Assembly: GCF_963678635.1 (NCBI RefSeq)
Contig: NC_087071.1
Location: forward strand, 37,222,438 to 37,286,437
Direction of reading: 5' to 3'
DNA: 64,000 nucleotides
From: Symsagittifera roscoffensis
Lineage: Eukaryota > Xenacoelomorpha > Acoela > Convolutidae
The notes beneath the pieces were generated by a model. It made no database searches and was not told where the DNA came from. It saw nothing but the letters and a program-made list of their open reading frames with translations. Below are positions 10,492 through 23,341 of the stretch, piece by piece; position 1 is the stretch's first letter, and every line of letters starts with the position of its first letter. The translations under genes and the position numbers were made by a program.

Positions 10492-10997
10492 GTTTCGACT
10501 TTCCATACGAAAGTAACAGAATATTTGTGCTCAGAGTGGGTTTTTAACTAGCCATTTTTGACGGAACTTTTAAAATATCATTCGAAAGGTTTTGTTGTCC
10601 TGAGCTCAAATTTGAAAAGATATTTCACATGTGAGCATTGTTCGTAAAATTATAGGGAGTTGAAAATTGGCTTTTTTGCCAATTTGGGATAATTAACCAG
10701 CGATTTGTTTCGCGCTATTAACGAGTAAGCGGAGAGTTAATCCATCTTAGAAATAGTTCCAAATTGGTTGAAATAAGCTTATTTGCCATAATCGATTTGG
10801 TACAAGGAGTGAAATCTATCCCTTTGTACTTTATATGGCGTGTGGGGGAATAAGTTTCATAAAAAAATTAAAACTGTAGAAAAAAAAATTTTTAATTTTA
10901 TTTTCTTTCATTTAATTTTTTAATGTTTTTACTGCTCCATAAACCGTAAAAGACAGTCGGAACCTTCAGGGCTTCGCCCTGATACGAGCAGTCTTGT
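10492..10997 (+). mobile_element. Non-autonomous Helentron-like element, copy 1
   Basis: The left end is a variant of GTTCCGACTTTC-GATACGAAAG, here TTTCGACTTTCCATACGAAAG. The right end carries AGTCGGAAC, then an AGGGC-TTC-GCCCT hairpin, then GATACGAGCAGTCTTGT. The same 5' and 3' blocks recur at 37.3-39.4 kb. A short inverted repeat joining the 5' end to a subterminal 3' site, plus a 3' hairpin, is the layout described for Helentron/DINE-type rolling-circle elements. Assignment is inferred from structure only; there is no Rep-helicase frame. Confidence 0.5.
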
Positions 10998-11255
10998 TCC
11001 GTCTTAGAAATCGTTCCAAATTGGTTCAAGGAAGCTTATATGTCATAATTGATTTGTTAATAGGAGCAAAATCTATCACTTTATACCTAATATTACGTGT
11101 GGGGGGATGTTTGTACAAAAAAAATCTCAAATTTTTTCAAAACTTTTTAAAATTTTTTCTTATTAAAGGAAATTTTTTTATGTTAGTTATGCTCCATAGA
11201 CCGGAAAAAAGCAGTCGGAACATTCACGACTTCGCCCTGATACGAGCAGTCTTGT
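10998..11255 (+). mobile_element. Helentron-like element, 5'-truncated tandem copy
   Basis: It abuts copy 1 head to tail and starts inside the element at TCCGTCTTAGAAATCGTTCC. It ends with AGTCGGAACATTCACGACTTCG-type sequence and the same GATACGAGCAGTCTTGT terminus. Tandem joining of truncated copies is common in rolling-circle elements. Confidence 0.5.
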
Positions 11256-14229
11256 TTGCTATCATGGTTAATATGAGAGCGAACAAAAAAAAGCTGAACT
11301 AAAAATCAGAACAAGCCCAGATCAGTCAATCCTTTTCTAATTGTGAAACATATTGTTCTGATCAATAAAACAAATAATAGATTAATACTAAATTTGGATT
11401 CGACTCGTTCCAATTCCAATCAACTCGGTTTTACCAAGAAAAGATTATTCTGAGTCAAAACTTGTATCATATTTAATTCTTCTTGGTTAAAATTTCGCTC
11501 AGTGTTAAGAAATATTGGCCTAGAAATTTTCGTGCCTTAGACAAAATGAGACAACTGTTGCTGAGCGGCTGGCCTCTCACGACAAAACAACCTTACAAAT
11601 ATCACAGTTTTGACTCTAGCTCAATGGCCCGATAGATTTAAACAATTTCCCTAAAATGTTTTTGAATTCTTAGGTTTCTGAACTTTTCTCTCAAGTTACT
11701 GAACTCTGAAAAAGAAAACTCGCTTTTTTTTGCAGAGCAACATCATATCCTATGTTTATTAGTTACTTCGGTCAAAAAATTTGAGCGATCAAAATTTCTT
11801 TTTGGTCTGAACAAATTTTGAACCAACAAAAAATACCACCACTGGCTAGTTTTTTCTTAGTTCTATTTTGTTTGAGTTTGTTGATTTACGTTTTCTTTAC
11901 AAAAATTGCAGTGTTACAATCTTACATTGTTTTTTTTCTTATGTTTATCTATACAAAATTAATTTAAGCAATTGATCGTAGATTTGATCCTTTAGTGTTT
12001 GCTAATTTGGTGTTCTCTAGAAGTTTTGTGATGTTAATTGTAGGATGTCCTTCCATGTTGCTTTGCTTACATCATTTAACTCCGCTAATGAGTCACGTAA
12101 AAAATTTTTCTCTTGTGGGAGGATGTTTGGTTATTTGATTTTCCAATAAAAACGGTGATAACTAAAATGGAGGCTTTCTTTTCTCTTTTTCAAATTTGTT
12201 TTTTTTTGGAACCGATGCTAACCAAGTTTGTGATTTCTTTTTCTACTTTTTTAAAAAAAATTTATGTTTATACCTTTTATTTTCTTGCTTTGATTTTTTT
12301 TATGATTTAAAAATTACCTTGATTTTTTTTGGTACTGTAGACTGCTATCTCTCGGCACGTAGTACGTCGACTGTAGTAAAGTTTTGAGAATCCATTTATG
12401 AATCAGGAAAATGACTTGTTCGACTAATGTTACCGTTTCAGAATCTTCGCTGTTATATCCAATTTTTGTTTGCCATTCTGGTTTTTAAAGATTCGTTTTT
12501 CTTGCTCTCTAAAGTATGATTGTGTTCTTTGTTTCTATTATTATTTGAGTTAAAACTTCTACTTTTGTTCCTACAATTGCTTAAGTAACTGTGTGAACTA
12601 CTACATCGGTCTTGTGAAACGAATCTATCAAAAATAGTATATCTGTTCGATGCTCTCGATCTTTTGTTTCACTTTTCGATAATTTAAGAGACTAGGAATT
12701 TTTTCTACTGTAAGTCTGTGGTGACTGATATCTGTTTTTGTAAGTCTGACGTGGAAGCGGTTTTTCTAAACTATAATTTCCAGTTGTTTGACGTTTTGGT
12801 AGATTTTGAACTTTTTCATGTTTTGTTTAAACGGTTGATTTGGTTCTTTTATTGTTTTTTCTCTGAAATATTGTCGTAATCTTGTTGTTTTTATTGCATT
12901 CAGGTCTCCTATGTCCATAATCTCGGCAATTTAGTTCATTTTGGTGACTTTCTGATTAGTTTCAACTTTTCCAATTTCAAAGCTATTTTTTACTCTGAAA
13001 AGTTAATGCTTTTTAAATAATTTATGGCTAAAGCATTTTTATGATTACAGTTACAATTTTTTTGATATATTTTCTGTTTTTGTTATCTGTTTTCATATAA
13101 TTTATTATGAATCATTGTTTAAATAGTGTGAATAGTAATTTCATGAAACTTGTATCAGTTATTGTTATTTTTTATATTTCCCGTTTTCTGTTTCTACCAG
13201 TTTTATAGTTATTTTGGCTTGTTGTAATTCCTGTGCTAGTTTTCCGAAAGTTTAATCGGTAATTGTTTTTGAAAATTTGAATGATCCATTTTGACAATTT
13301 TGTGTAATTGTGATTTGAGGTCATCCTTTGTATTTCTGCCGTTTTTCTTTTAAAAAATTGCGCGTTAAATAAACTTGTGTGTCTTTTAGCCCTATTGATT
13401 CGATTCGTGTTAATATTTATTTAAATAATTTTGATGATTTTCCAGTTTTTTTCAGAAGAAAAAATGTTCTCGAAAATTCCTTTCTTGTCAAACTGTTTTA
13501 AAAAAAATGAATTATCTTTTTTGACATTTTTTCTTGCTAATGACAACAGAAAAAAAAACAACTTTGTGGTGCACCATTAGGATTGTTGGAAATCAGAATG
13601 ATCTTTTGTTTTTCTATGCTAGATGCAATGACATTTGAGGGTTCACAAATAAATATGCTGTAATTGCGTTTTAGAATCATTTAACTGGTTATTTTTTCTT
13701 CAAATTTGGTTACCTTGTCATTTGCAAAAACTCAAATTCTTAGGCAAGTAAGTTTGTTGTTGTCTAGATAATATATTTAAATTTTTTTTTGAGCTCTGGC
13801 TGATAAAACTTAGTTTTTTTTTGGAAAAATATAAATTTTCAACGTTTTGACAATTTTGATTATGAGTGAATTTGATGACTTCGTCGCATGAGGGGGATGA
13901 AGTTTTTGTGTAATAATTTTGTGTTTTTTTTCGTTGTTTTCCTATTTTTTGCATTCTTTCAAATTTCTGGGGCAATTGCTTGTGAATAATTTGGAAGTTG
14001 GTTTTTTTTCTAACGTTTTAGTTAGAGTTGACTGATTCGTTGAATCGTCTTATTCTTTCAATTGGCATTCTTTGTCATTGTCTGGTTCTATGGATGCCAA
14101 TTATCCGTTATCATAGATTATGTATCTCTTCAAAGCGTATTTTTTGTTGAATGAGGGTTCTTATAATTCTTATTTTCTTTTTGAATTTTGTCTGTGTTCC
14201 ATTCAATTTTTGCGTCTACTTTAATTGAA
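11256..14229. other. T-rich, strand-asymmetric sequence
   Basis: By eye, T greatly exceeds A and G exceeds C on the plus strand from about 11.85 kb to 16.0 kb. Frames such as 12113-12310 and 12196-12387 are translated poly-T (Phe-rich), not credible proteins. I see no repeat family and no RNA gene. Confidence 0.5.
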
Positions 14230-14478
14230 ATGTTATCTCAGCGTATATGGTTTGTTATGTTGGTGTCTATAGTACTTTGTTTCTCGCTCAACTTTCTGAA
14301 TGTGGCGGCCGAAAAAACCAGAGTTTTATCTACCGAAGCTATATCCACTTGTCTTCATTATTCTGATTTTAAAGATAGTCGTGTTTGTGTTTCATTTGAA
14401 TTACTTTTGGCTGTTTTTGCAAAATTGATAGATTTACGAAAATTGGTTCACTTGCAAAATTCGGTGGGCCTAGTGTGA
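14230..14478 (+). CDS. Possible small secreted protein or first exon
   Basis: From the ATG at 14230 the frame encodes 82 residues to TGA at 14476-14478. The N-terminus MLSQRIWFVMLVSIVLCFSL followed by NFLNVAAEKT has the shape of a signal peptide: a short basic start, a hydrophobic core and a small-residue AA cleavage site. The mature part has two cysteines (STC and RVC) within 20 residues and is unlike the poly-Phe frames nearby. No family is recognised. An upstream in-frame start at 14188 would place the hydrophobic stretch internally, so I prefer the 14230 ATG. Confidence 0.3.
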   Translation: MLSQRIWFVMLVSIVLCFSLNFLNVAAEKTRVLSTEAISTCLHYSDFKDSRVCVSFELLLAVFAKLIDLRKLVHLQNSVGLV

Positions 14479-15689
14479 ACAGTTTTGGCCATATTTTCAT
14501 CAATAGTTTGAAGCCTCGTGTCTGTATAATGCTGCTGGTAGAAAAAAAAGTTTTTCCTGGGTTGAATTGCATTGTTCCGTTTTGTCGTGGTGGAGTTCCC
14601 AACATTGTAGCATATGATTTTTTGATGAAATTGAGCAAAACTATTGTAATTTGTTGGTGTTTTGTCTTCCGTAAAAAAAAGTTTTCCAATTTCAATTGAT
14701 TCGAACTAGATTCAGAGCAGTGCTTGAAATTACTGTGGTGTTGTTAATTAACATATGACATACTATTTAATTTCTTCGAAAAATGTTCTGTTACTTATGT
14801 AAGCAGCTTTGCTCTTGTGCGGTTGTGGCAAAATTTTATTGTTGCAATTTGTATCAATCGTATACTTAGTACAAAAAAAATGAGCCTTGATGAAATATTT
14901 AAAGGATTTGTTTTGCCCAGTGCTATATGAGCTCATTGTTTTAGCTGGTGATACATTAAAGATATATTTTTGATGTCCTATGTGAACATCGAAACTGATT
15001 TTAAGGCAGTCTGGTACGAAAGAATTTTCATGTAATGTACAACAGTTTTCCTGTTAAGTAATTTTCAGATACATGTAGTTTCTTACGTTCTGTTTCCTTT
15101 TCATCAGTTTGAATAAACAAATCTTATAATTTGTTTTCTTAAACAAATTTTGAATTTTTTTGTCTTTTCCTTAAGATCCTTGAAATTTTCCTGGTTGTAA
15201 CATTTAAAGTTCTTATAATCGCTTCTTGATTCTAATTTGAAAATTTTCATTTTTAAAAGAAAATATTTTGGTTAGCAATAGATTCTCGTAGGTTTGATAT
15301 AGAATATGTTTGAGCTTCCTTCTGTGTTTGGTATATTTTCAACAATGAAATATCGTTCACACATTTTGTTGAATCGTTGTTACTCATCTCAAAATTTTTT
15401 TGTATTGGTTTCAAAGGGAAACTTTTTTCATTATATGTTTATTTGCCTGGTAATCTAGAAGTGTTGTTAAATTGAGTAACTTACTTACTTCTCTTAATTT
15501 TAGTTTGTGTAACTTACTTGAAATTAGATAACCTTTCTATTGGTTGTTGAATCGTTGTTACTTTATTGGTCATAAAGAAATAGTTGTGAGTTTTATTTTG
15601 TTTTGAAAATTTTTGAAATAAAAAAAATATTTAGATTCATCTATTGGGTGACCGTTTGAAATCAGCGGGTAGTTCAAGCTGCAAGAAAT
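14479..15689. other. T-rich stretch without recognised gene
   Basis: This continues the strand-asymmetric region. The overlapping frames at 14369-14695 and 14475-14699 are on opposite strands and lack any supporting feature. GTTGAATCGTTGTTACT occurs twice (15370 and 15545), a minor internal repeat. Confidence 0.4.
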
Positions 15690-16010
15690 CTGAATTACAA
15701 AGATGACTTTCCTGATATTTGTTGCCTATTTTGGAGCTCAAAGATTGGTTTTTAGCGACTTTTTTCTCTATTTAATACATTTGTTTTCACCCAGTATCTG
15801 ATTTATTTTGATAGTTTTTAAAATTTTTTATTGCATATTTTTGAGCTCAAATTTTGATTTTTATTGATCATTTTCTTCATTTCTGACATAAGTTTTTTGC
15901 TCAAAATCTAATTTACAATGATGATTTTCTATATTTTTGTTGCATATTTTTGTGCCCAAAGTCTTGTTTATATTGATGATTTTCATAGTTTCGTCATTTG
16001 GTTTGAATTC
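15690..16010 (+). repeat. Diverged ~75-bp tandem repeat
   Basis: About four degenerate units carry the phrases TGATGATTTTC, TTGCATATTTTTG and GAGCTCAAA at roughly regular spacing. Unit identity is low, so the block is old. Confidence 0.45.
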
Positions 16011-16104
16011 AATTTTTGTTTGAGTTTTCAAATTGCAAGCTTTTGAGAAGAAAAAAATCATTTTTTTATACAATATAATCCATTTTTTGGGTCCTAGGTT
16101 TTTT

Positions 16105-16275
16105 TGCAATTTTAAGGCGATAGCAATAGTTTTTATTGCGTTTTTTTGGCAGTTTTATGACGAAAACAATATAGTTTATTGCATTTTTATGGCAAAAACA
16201 ATAAAATTTATTGCAATTTAATGGCAAAAGCAATCAATTTTATTGCAATTTCATGGCAATTTCATGGCAGTTTTG
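16105..16275 (+). repeat. Short tandem repeat of TTTATTGCAATTTNATGGCA
   Basis: Four to five units of about 33 bp repeat the words ATGGCAAAAACAATA and TTTATTGCAATTT, with small variations. It sits at the left edge of a truncated foldback MITE. Confidence 0.6.
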
Positions 16276-16324
16276 GCATAAAATTTGGTGTATAGTACAA
16301 AAAAAAAAGAAAAAGAAAAACTTT

Positions 16325-17009
16325 GTGTCAAAAAAATGCTAATCATACAATTTCCATATATGTAAAACGTATGACTAGCATTTTTTTGATGGCGACGATT
16401 AGTTTTCTAACTATTTTTGAAATTGCCCAACAAAATTGTTTTGTGTTTTTTTCAACCGCAACTTGATTTTCGTACTCAAAAAAAAAACATTTTTTGTGTA
16501 TAACGTAGTCCTGGATATACTAATATTGGATTTTTTTCCTTTTCTCTTCATAACTTTATTCAAAATCGCTTAAAACTATTCTTTCTTTTGTATGACATGT
16601 TTTTATGCCTTGATCAGTGTCTGGTAATTTGAAAAATCAAATATTAGAAGTAATCATCTTTGAAAATTTTTGCCAAAATTTGAAAGTTCGTTACTTTCGT
16701 TATATTATTTGTGTGAGAATTAAAACCTTTCAGGCTGTTTTCAATGCGTTTTTCATGCAAGACGGCCAAACCTTTGGTTACTACGTTTGAGTAACCAAGG
16801 TTTATGTCAATGAGTTTGGTTACGAAAACAACCAAAAAATTTTGAGAAAATATAATGTAAAAAATCAATATTTTTGGTTTATGGAAAAATGCTAGTCATA
16901 CACTTTCCATATATGAAAAAATACCAATCATAGACCTTTCATGCAATTTTCTGTTTTTATGGAATTGCATGAAAATTGTATGAATAGCATTTTTGGTCAA
17001 CCCGGGTAA
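16325..17009. mobile_element. Foldback MITE, truncated inverted copy
   Basis: The right end TTTTTGGTCAACCCGGG at 16993-17009 matches the terminus of the 5633-6730 element. Internal text (GGCGACGA, GTAGTCCTGGATATACTAAT, TTGATCAG) matches that element in reverse complement. CATACAATTTCCATATATG-type palindromic modules lie near 16340, 16900 and 16975. The left CCCGGG end is missing, so this copy is truncated near 16325. Confidence 0.55.
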
Positions 17010-18771
17010 CCATAAAGTGCCATGCTACGTGAAATTGCTACAAATATTGTTTTCATGTAATTTTACAAATCTTTGAATTTAAGGAACAATAATTTGGAAG
17101 AAGTGAGACGTGTATGCTTTTTTGTCAGCCCGGGACAACTTATCCGATGCATTCAATCTTATCTATATATTCTGATTTGAAAACATTCTGTTGCGTTTTT
17201 TTCTCCAAATTGATTGAATTCAACATTTTCCTGAGAATTCTGTTATAAAGTTATCACTGCCTCTTGTTGCTGTGCCCCTTAGTGACTCACACATGTAGAT
17301 AAGGTCAAGATATAACGGATTGCAAAGAAAACCTTGTCCAGCAACTGCGCCAAAAATATTTCTTTCCTTATTTACGTATTCTTAGTCTTTTTTATCGTCA
17401 ATGTTTTCCTTGGTAACAGATTGTGTCTAAAACTCGGCTTTTTTCTGAGTTTGTGAGGTAATTTGTGGTGACTTTTTTTGATCTGACAGTGAGGGCTATT
17501 ATACTGGTAGAACAACTACTCGATTGCACAAAGAGTCGAACAACGGTGATTAGGTTTTGTTTTTCTATACAATATACCACAACATTTGAAAAAAAGACAT
17601 TATTTTGTCAAACTTGACGTTTCAATTTGTCCGAATTGTTTCAAATCAAATTGTTTTGCGATACCTTCAATAATTGCATATCAGTAGCCGTTTATAATCT
17701 GCGCAGTTTTGAAAAAGTGAAAACGATTATGTATTGGCCCATCAGCTGAAGGCCAAATGAGCAACACAATCCGCGAAACAATTTAGGGCTTTTGTCATGC
17801 GCAGAGAGTTAGTCGGTAGTTCGGCCACATGATTATCAAAAGTCAGCAGAGGGACAGTTCTTAAAAAATCAAGATGGCGGCCAAAATGTATTGTCTCAAG
17901 ATAATTAAATTAGTTTGCAATCAAGACAATCAAGTAAGTTTGCAAAATACTGTCCTCTACAAAACAAACCATTAGTCAATTTCTGAAATTAGCTGAAGAT
18001 TTCTCTGATGTTATGAGTGAGAAGCTATGCGTCCCTTCAGGGCTTTTTACTATCACATTTTTTGAGTTTCTGAATATTTTGCATGAAGGAATCACTCATA
18101 CCCGAAGAATGATCGGGTGCTCATAATCTTCAATCAAATGAAACTTGCTTAGAGTTTTTGAGTTACTAAAAAACGACTTAACGCTCGCCCTTCCAAAACA
18201 GAAGGTTTTCTTGGATAATCAAAATCAGTGCGCTTTTCCCACCAATCACATTTCAGCAAATCACATTACACCAATCACATTTATTAGACAATTGTAGAGC
18301 GATTCTACTGATTCTATTCACAGGGATGGAATTTCTTCAGTGGTCAGCTTAAACTGTTAATTGACTAAAGATGAGTCATCAGTAGATAGAAAAAAAACAG
18401 GTTGTATGTGATAAACCGTGTTGAGATTTTTGCGTTTTGATTCGAACAACGCTGCCGAAAATTTTTTCGAATGACTCAGTTAAAAATGAATTCTTCGACC
18501 AAACACGCGTTTTGATCAACTCGACCCAATGTTAAGAACAAAACTTGACCTGAAAGCAAGTAGAAATACGTAGGGTGTTAGAAATAGAGTATATTTTCAA
18601 CTTTAAGTGTTTTTCAACTTTTTTCAAGTTCAATTGCAATTTCAAATTTTTGAGAGGGGATTTCGAATTAGTTTTGGAATTTGTGCTTAAATTTTTGTAG
18701 CTCGACCTTATGGATTTTCCAATGTCTCACAATAAAGATGTCCGATCCATCACTATAAATTTTCTATTGTA
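17010..18771. other. Intergenic sequence without recognised gene
   Basis: AT-rich with a few GC-richer patches (17270, 17740-17890). Short frames only. CAAATCACATT-type words repeat three times at 18240-18290. No gene is supported. Confidence 0.45.
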
Positions 18772-20168
18772 ACAAAAATTTCTGCAACTCAGATGAGTTT
18801 TCCGCCGTCACAATAAAATTGCTTTTCTGAGCACTTTAAAAAAAACTTTGCCAAAAATTTGCCTTTGTTTGGCACGAGATTCTTTATGCAGTGAATTGGT
18901 ATGCAGTGCCGCAGAAGATTGCAGCTTCAACATCATTTCACTATGTCAATATCAGATTTGTAAGGTTTCTTCCAAAAAGCTTCTCGAAAAAAGTAATGCT
19001 AATTTGTTGGCAACATCAATAATCTCTAACAAACCCACTAGTCAATAATTGTTCTTTCATGATGAAAGTTTTTTTTTGCCAGCAACTACCATTTTTTTTA
19101 TAACAATTGGAACCCTTTCACGAAGGAACAATGACAATAAGTAGGAATTTTCACTGATTTTTGGCAACTGGAGAAAAATGGGCTGGGAGTGTTACAAAAA
19201 AATCCAGTGTGAATAAAACTTTCTGAAATAGGCTGTTTTTCAGAATTTTTTCTGGCATTGGCTCTTAAAAAATGACTACCTTTTTATTACAAAAATGAAA
19301 TTCACTTATGCAAATTAGCATTCGCTAGATGGACTCAGAAGCTTAGTAGGCAGTTTGGTTAGTCATTTCTTTAGCACAAATAAACTTCATCCACTGAATT
19401 GCTAAATCCAAAAAAAAACTGCGTGAATCAGGCGAAGACTTGATTGTTCCGATTAGGAATTATGTATCTATGAAATTTTTGTAGGCTGTATAAACAATGT
19501 AAACGCTAGCTTAACTTTTCTGTCATTTGCTTTGAATATCGAACCAAAACTTGTTGTGAACCTTGTTGCATCTGCTCCATTTACGAGGCTACAAAAAGCA
19601 CTTTGAAAAATTTGAGACCAAACAATTCACCCCTTTGTTAAGTAATTCTTCCACTGTTGAACTCTAGAGACCAAATTTGCTACTCATACATTTCAATGAA
19701 CCTAAATATAGTAATCAAGTTTATTGCAAAACTCGTCAAACAATTTTGATTATGAACTCGTCAAACAAAAATTAATTATCATAGACTTTTCAGGCAATTT
19801 AGATTTCTCTACTTATGGAATATGTGTGAACCAATGGTTTTGGCTGATGCCTATTAGACTCAGTAAAAAGAGAAACTACAAGTTTGAAATAAAATTCTAT
19901 TTTTTATCCAAAATACAATTAGCTATAGACCCAAAATTTTAACGTTTTATTATTTTGTTTTCCAATGTAAAATTAGTTATGTTTACACAAATAAAAAAAT
20001 TTTTTTTTTAAAGTTTCTTAAAATAAGTTTTGAGGACTTGCATTAGAATCATGCCTGAGTTGGTTCCACTTTGGCCATCAAGGCGAAATCTAGGCTATTT
20101 TTCCTTGCAAAAGGAGAAAAGTAACATTCTCAGAGTAAAACTCAACTTGTTTTGCTTTCTTGCCTTCA
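18772..20168. repeat. 1.4-kb tandem duplication, first unit
   Basis: From ACAAAAATTTCTGCAACTC onward this unit is repeated at 20169-21587 with high similarity over its whole length. Differences are substitutions and a few small indels. The boundary word ACAAAAAT is present at all three junctions (18772, 20169, 21588). A frame at 19724-19942 is preserved in the second unit, but the units are so alike there that this says nothing about coding. Confidence 0.75.
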
Positions 20169-21587
20169 CAAAAATTTCTGCAACTCAGATGAGTTTTCCG
20201 CCTTCACAACAAAATTGCTTTTTTGGGCACTTTAAAAAAAACTTTGCAAAAAATTTGTCTTTGTTTGGCACGAGATTCTTTATGCAGTGAATTGTATGCA
20301 GTGCCGCAGAAGATTGCAGCTTCAACATTATTTCACTATGTCAAGATCAGAATTGTAAGACTTCTTCCAAAAAGCTTCTCAAAAGAAGTAAAGCTAATTT
20401 GTTGGCAATATCAATAATCACTAACAAATCCACTAGTCAATAATTGCTCTTTCAAGATGAATGTTTTTTTTTGCCAGCAACTACCATTTCTTATATCAAT
20501 TGGAACCCTTTCACGAAGGAACAATGACAATAAGTAGGAATTTTCACTGATTTTTGGCAACTGGAGAAAAATGTGTTGGGAGGCTTACAAAAAAATCCAG
20601 TGTGTATAAAACTTTCTGAAATAAGCAGTTTTTCAGAATTTTTTCTTGCATTCTTTTTCTTCTAATTTCCATTTCTTCTAAAAAAATGACTATCTTTTTA
20701 TTCAAAAAAAATAAAGCTAACTTATAAAAATTAGCATTCGCTAGATAGACTCAGTAGCTTAGTAGGCAGTTTGGTTGGTCATTCCTTTAGCACAACTAAA
20801 ATTCATCCACTGAATTGCTAAATCCAAAAAAAAAACTGTGTGAATCAGGCGAAGACTTGATTGCTCCGATTAGGAATTTTGTATCTATGAAATTTTTGTA
20901 GGCTGTATAAACAATGTATACGCTAGCTTAACTTTTCCGTCATTTGCTTTGAAAATCGAACCAAAACTTGTCGTGAACTTTGCTGCACCGGTTCCATTTA
21001 CGAGGCTACAAAAAGCACTTTGAAAAATTTTGTGACCAAACATTTCACCCCCTTTGTTAAGTAATTCTTCCATTGTTGACCTCCAGAGACCAAATTTGCT
21101 ACTCATACAATTCAATGAACTTAAATATAGAAATCAAATTTATTGCAAAACTCGTCAAACAATTTTTAATTATGAACTCGTCAAACAAAAATTAATTATC
21201 ATAGACTTTTCAGGCAATTTAGATTTCTCTACTTATGGAATATGTGTGAACCAATGGTTTTGGCTGATGCCTATTAAACTCAGTAAAAAGAGAAACTACA
21301 AGTTTGAAATAAAATTCTATTTTTTATCCAAAATACAATTAGCTATAGACCCAAAATTTTAACGTTTTATTATTTTGTTTTCCAATGTAAAATTAGTTAT
21401 GTTTACACAAATAAAAAAATTTTTTTTTTTAAAGTTTCTTAAAATAAGTTTTGAGGACTTGCATTAGAATCATGCCTGAGTTGGTTCCACTTTGGCCATC
21501 AAGGCGAAATCTAGGCTTTTTGTCCTTGCAAAAGGAGAAAAGTCATATTCTCAGAGTAACACTCTACTCGTTTTGCTTTGTTGCCTT
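20169..21587. repeat. 1.4-kb tandem duplication, second unit
   Basis: Direct copy of 18772-20168. GTTGACCTCCAGAGACC near 21074, followed by TGCTACTCATACAATT, resembles the end of the CCCGGG foldback MITE (6690-6730), so the unit contains a decayed relative of that element. Confidence 0.75.
20885..21115 (-). pseudogene. Protein-like frame in 1.4-kb duplication
   Basis: On the minus strand this frame includes GGEMFGHKIFQSAFCSLVNG followed by TTSFGSIFKANDGKVKLAY. In the sister unit near 19490-19600 the same text has a one-base loss, and most other differences change the residue. There is therefore no sign of protein-level constraint. The start codon lies in the MITE-like end, so the N-terminus is probably spurious. 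Confidence 0.2.
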
Positions 21588-22384
21588 CACAAAAATGTTA
21601 AGTATGAACAAAGCAAATTATGTTTCTTAGTTCTTCTTATTTCCACTATGATCAAATTTTTTGTTGTTTCGATTATCAAAATGTTTTGTTGTAAAAAATA
21701 CTGTAACAATTTGATAACTGGGTTGTCTAAGATTCGCTATATTAAAATGGGATCTAAGACTGTTGAAAGATACGGATCTTTTAAATTGGTGATTTTTTTA
21801 AAGAAAAGCCACTGACTTTCCTTAGTGACTTTTCTTAGTAGTAGGATAGTGTTTTCTACGTGTTTATTTTTTAAAGTCTTTTTTTAAACCAGTTTAAGAG
21901 TTCTCCAATGTCGCGGATCACAATAACAGAGACTCGTGGGCCAAACGATGTTTTGCCACATGAACTTCTTGAAAAACTGACAATTTCTTTAGAGTTAGTT
22001 TTTGGCTATTACTAGAAATTTTGTCGATTTTTTCCTGAACGCCATATACAACACCTTAGCAGTTTTTTGACATGATTCGTCTTTTTGATATTATTTGTCT
22101 CCAAATTAAATTGGAGCAGCTAACTTTTGATTTTTGGTAACTAAGATTTTTCTTGAAAAAAAAAACGTTTCGTTTCGGAGTTTTTTTTGTTTGAAAAATT
22201 TACATTATAGCTACTTATTAAAAGTGTTTACACTTATTAAATCCAAAAAATAGGTTTTCCAAAATTGTTTTTTCTGTCTTATTAGGGTATAAAAACACAT
22301 TCAAAGTTATTTTAGCTTTTTCTGAAATTTTGAAAAAAAAAATATATCTTAGACGGGCGTCTTATTATGTTTTTAGACCTTGTT
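21588..22384. other. AT-rich stretch between tandem arrays
   Basis: Only short Lys/Ile/Phe-rich frames (21492-21815) are present. No gene, RNA or repeat shared with other parts of the window is seen. Confidence 0.45.
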
Positions 22385-22507
22385 TGAAGATTATTTGCGG
22401 TAACTAATTTTGAGCGGAAATAATAAGTTGAAAAAAGCACACACGAATACATAACAAAACCGCACACATTTTCCAATCAAGGACTGCCAAATGAGCTTGT
22501 CAACTGA

Positions 22508-22732
22508 ATGTTTCTGATCAACGTGGTAAATTTAGAAAAAACAAAAATGCTCTCAAAAGTAACTTTTCAGGCCAAAACCTCGGATAACGATACTCTGATT
22601 TTTTTGCTATTCAATGTTTCGTTTAAACTATTTGTTCAAAAATTGGATCAAACAAAAACTGCAACTGATGGGTTGAGTATCTCTTTCTGGAACTGGCAAC
22701 TTTTACTTCAGTTTAGGAAAGGAAACGTTTGA
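22508..22732 (+). CDS. Array-borne open frame, unit 1
   Basis: This frame recurs in every array unit. Here it spans 74 codons, with an internal ATG at 22548 equivalent to the start in the other units. The shared core contains KTSDNDTLIFLLF, VSFKLFVQKLDQTKTATDGL, WNWQLLLQFRKGNV and a stop. It has no known domain, signal peptide or cysteines. Spacing and stop position are preserved although the flanks vary. Function is unknown; it could be a satellite-encoded peptide, an exon of an internally repeated gene, or a chance frame carried along. Confidence 0.3.
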   Translation: MFLINVVNLEKTKMLSKVTFQAKTSDNDTLIFLLFNVSFKLFVQKLDQTKTATDGLSISFWNWQLLLQFRKGNV

Positions 22733-23155
22733 GCAGAGGTTTGTTGGCCGTAAAGATTGCTGGTTTTTTATCTATACTCAGTTTCTCAAAAAAATTGTCA
22801 GAAAAGAGAAGCAGTGAACTTATTTTTTGTGTAATTTTAATTTTTTATCACTATTTTTTTTATTACTACTAATTATTTTTTGTTCTCTTGAAACACTAAA
22901 AACACTCGAGTTTGATAAATTTGACAAAAAAAATAGCTTATGCTGAAAAAAAACTTTTTCTGAAATTATTTGTGGTACCTAATCTTGAGCGGAAATAAAA
23001 AGTTGAAAAAAGCACACACGAATACAATATTCTTCTCAATTTTCAATGGTCAGAACAAAAAAACAAACCCGCACACATTTTCCAATCAAGGACTGCCAAA
23101 TGAACTTGTCAACTGAATATTTCTGATCAACGTGGTAAATTTAGAAAAATGAAAA

Positions 23156-23341
23156 ATGCGCTCAAAAGTAACATCTCAGGCCAAAACCTCGGATAACGAT
23201 ACTCTGATTTTTTTGCTATTCAAAGTTTCGTTTAAAGTATTTGTTCAAAAACTGGATCAAACGAAAACTGCAACTGATGGGTTGAGTGTCTCGCTCTGGA
23301 ACTGGCAACTTTTACTTCAGCTTAGGAAAGGAAACGTTTGA
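23156..23341 (+). CDS. Array-borne open frame, unit 2
   Basis: Sixty-one residues from the ATG at 23156, starting MRSKVTSQAKTSDND and ending LRKGNV. Relative to unit 1, changes are few and scattered (N to K, L to V, F to L), and there is no frame-breaking indel. Confidence 0.3.
   Translation: MRSKVTSQAKTSDNDTLIFLLFKVSFKVFVQKLDQTKTATDGLSVSLWNWQLLLQLRKGNV

Noticed and set aside
12113-12387. Two overlapping Phe-rich open frames
   Set aside because: They are translations of T homopolymers with no start context, no motif and no splice support.
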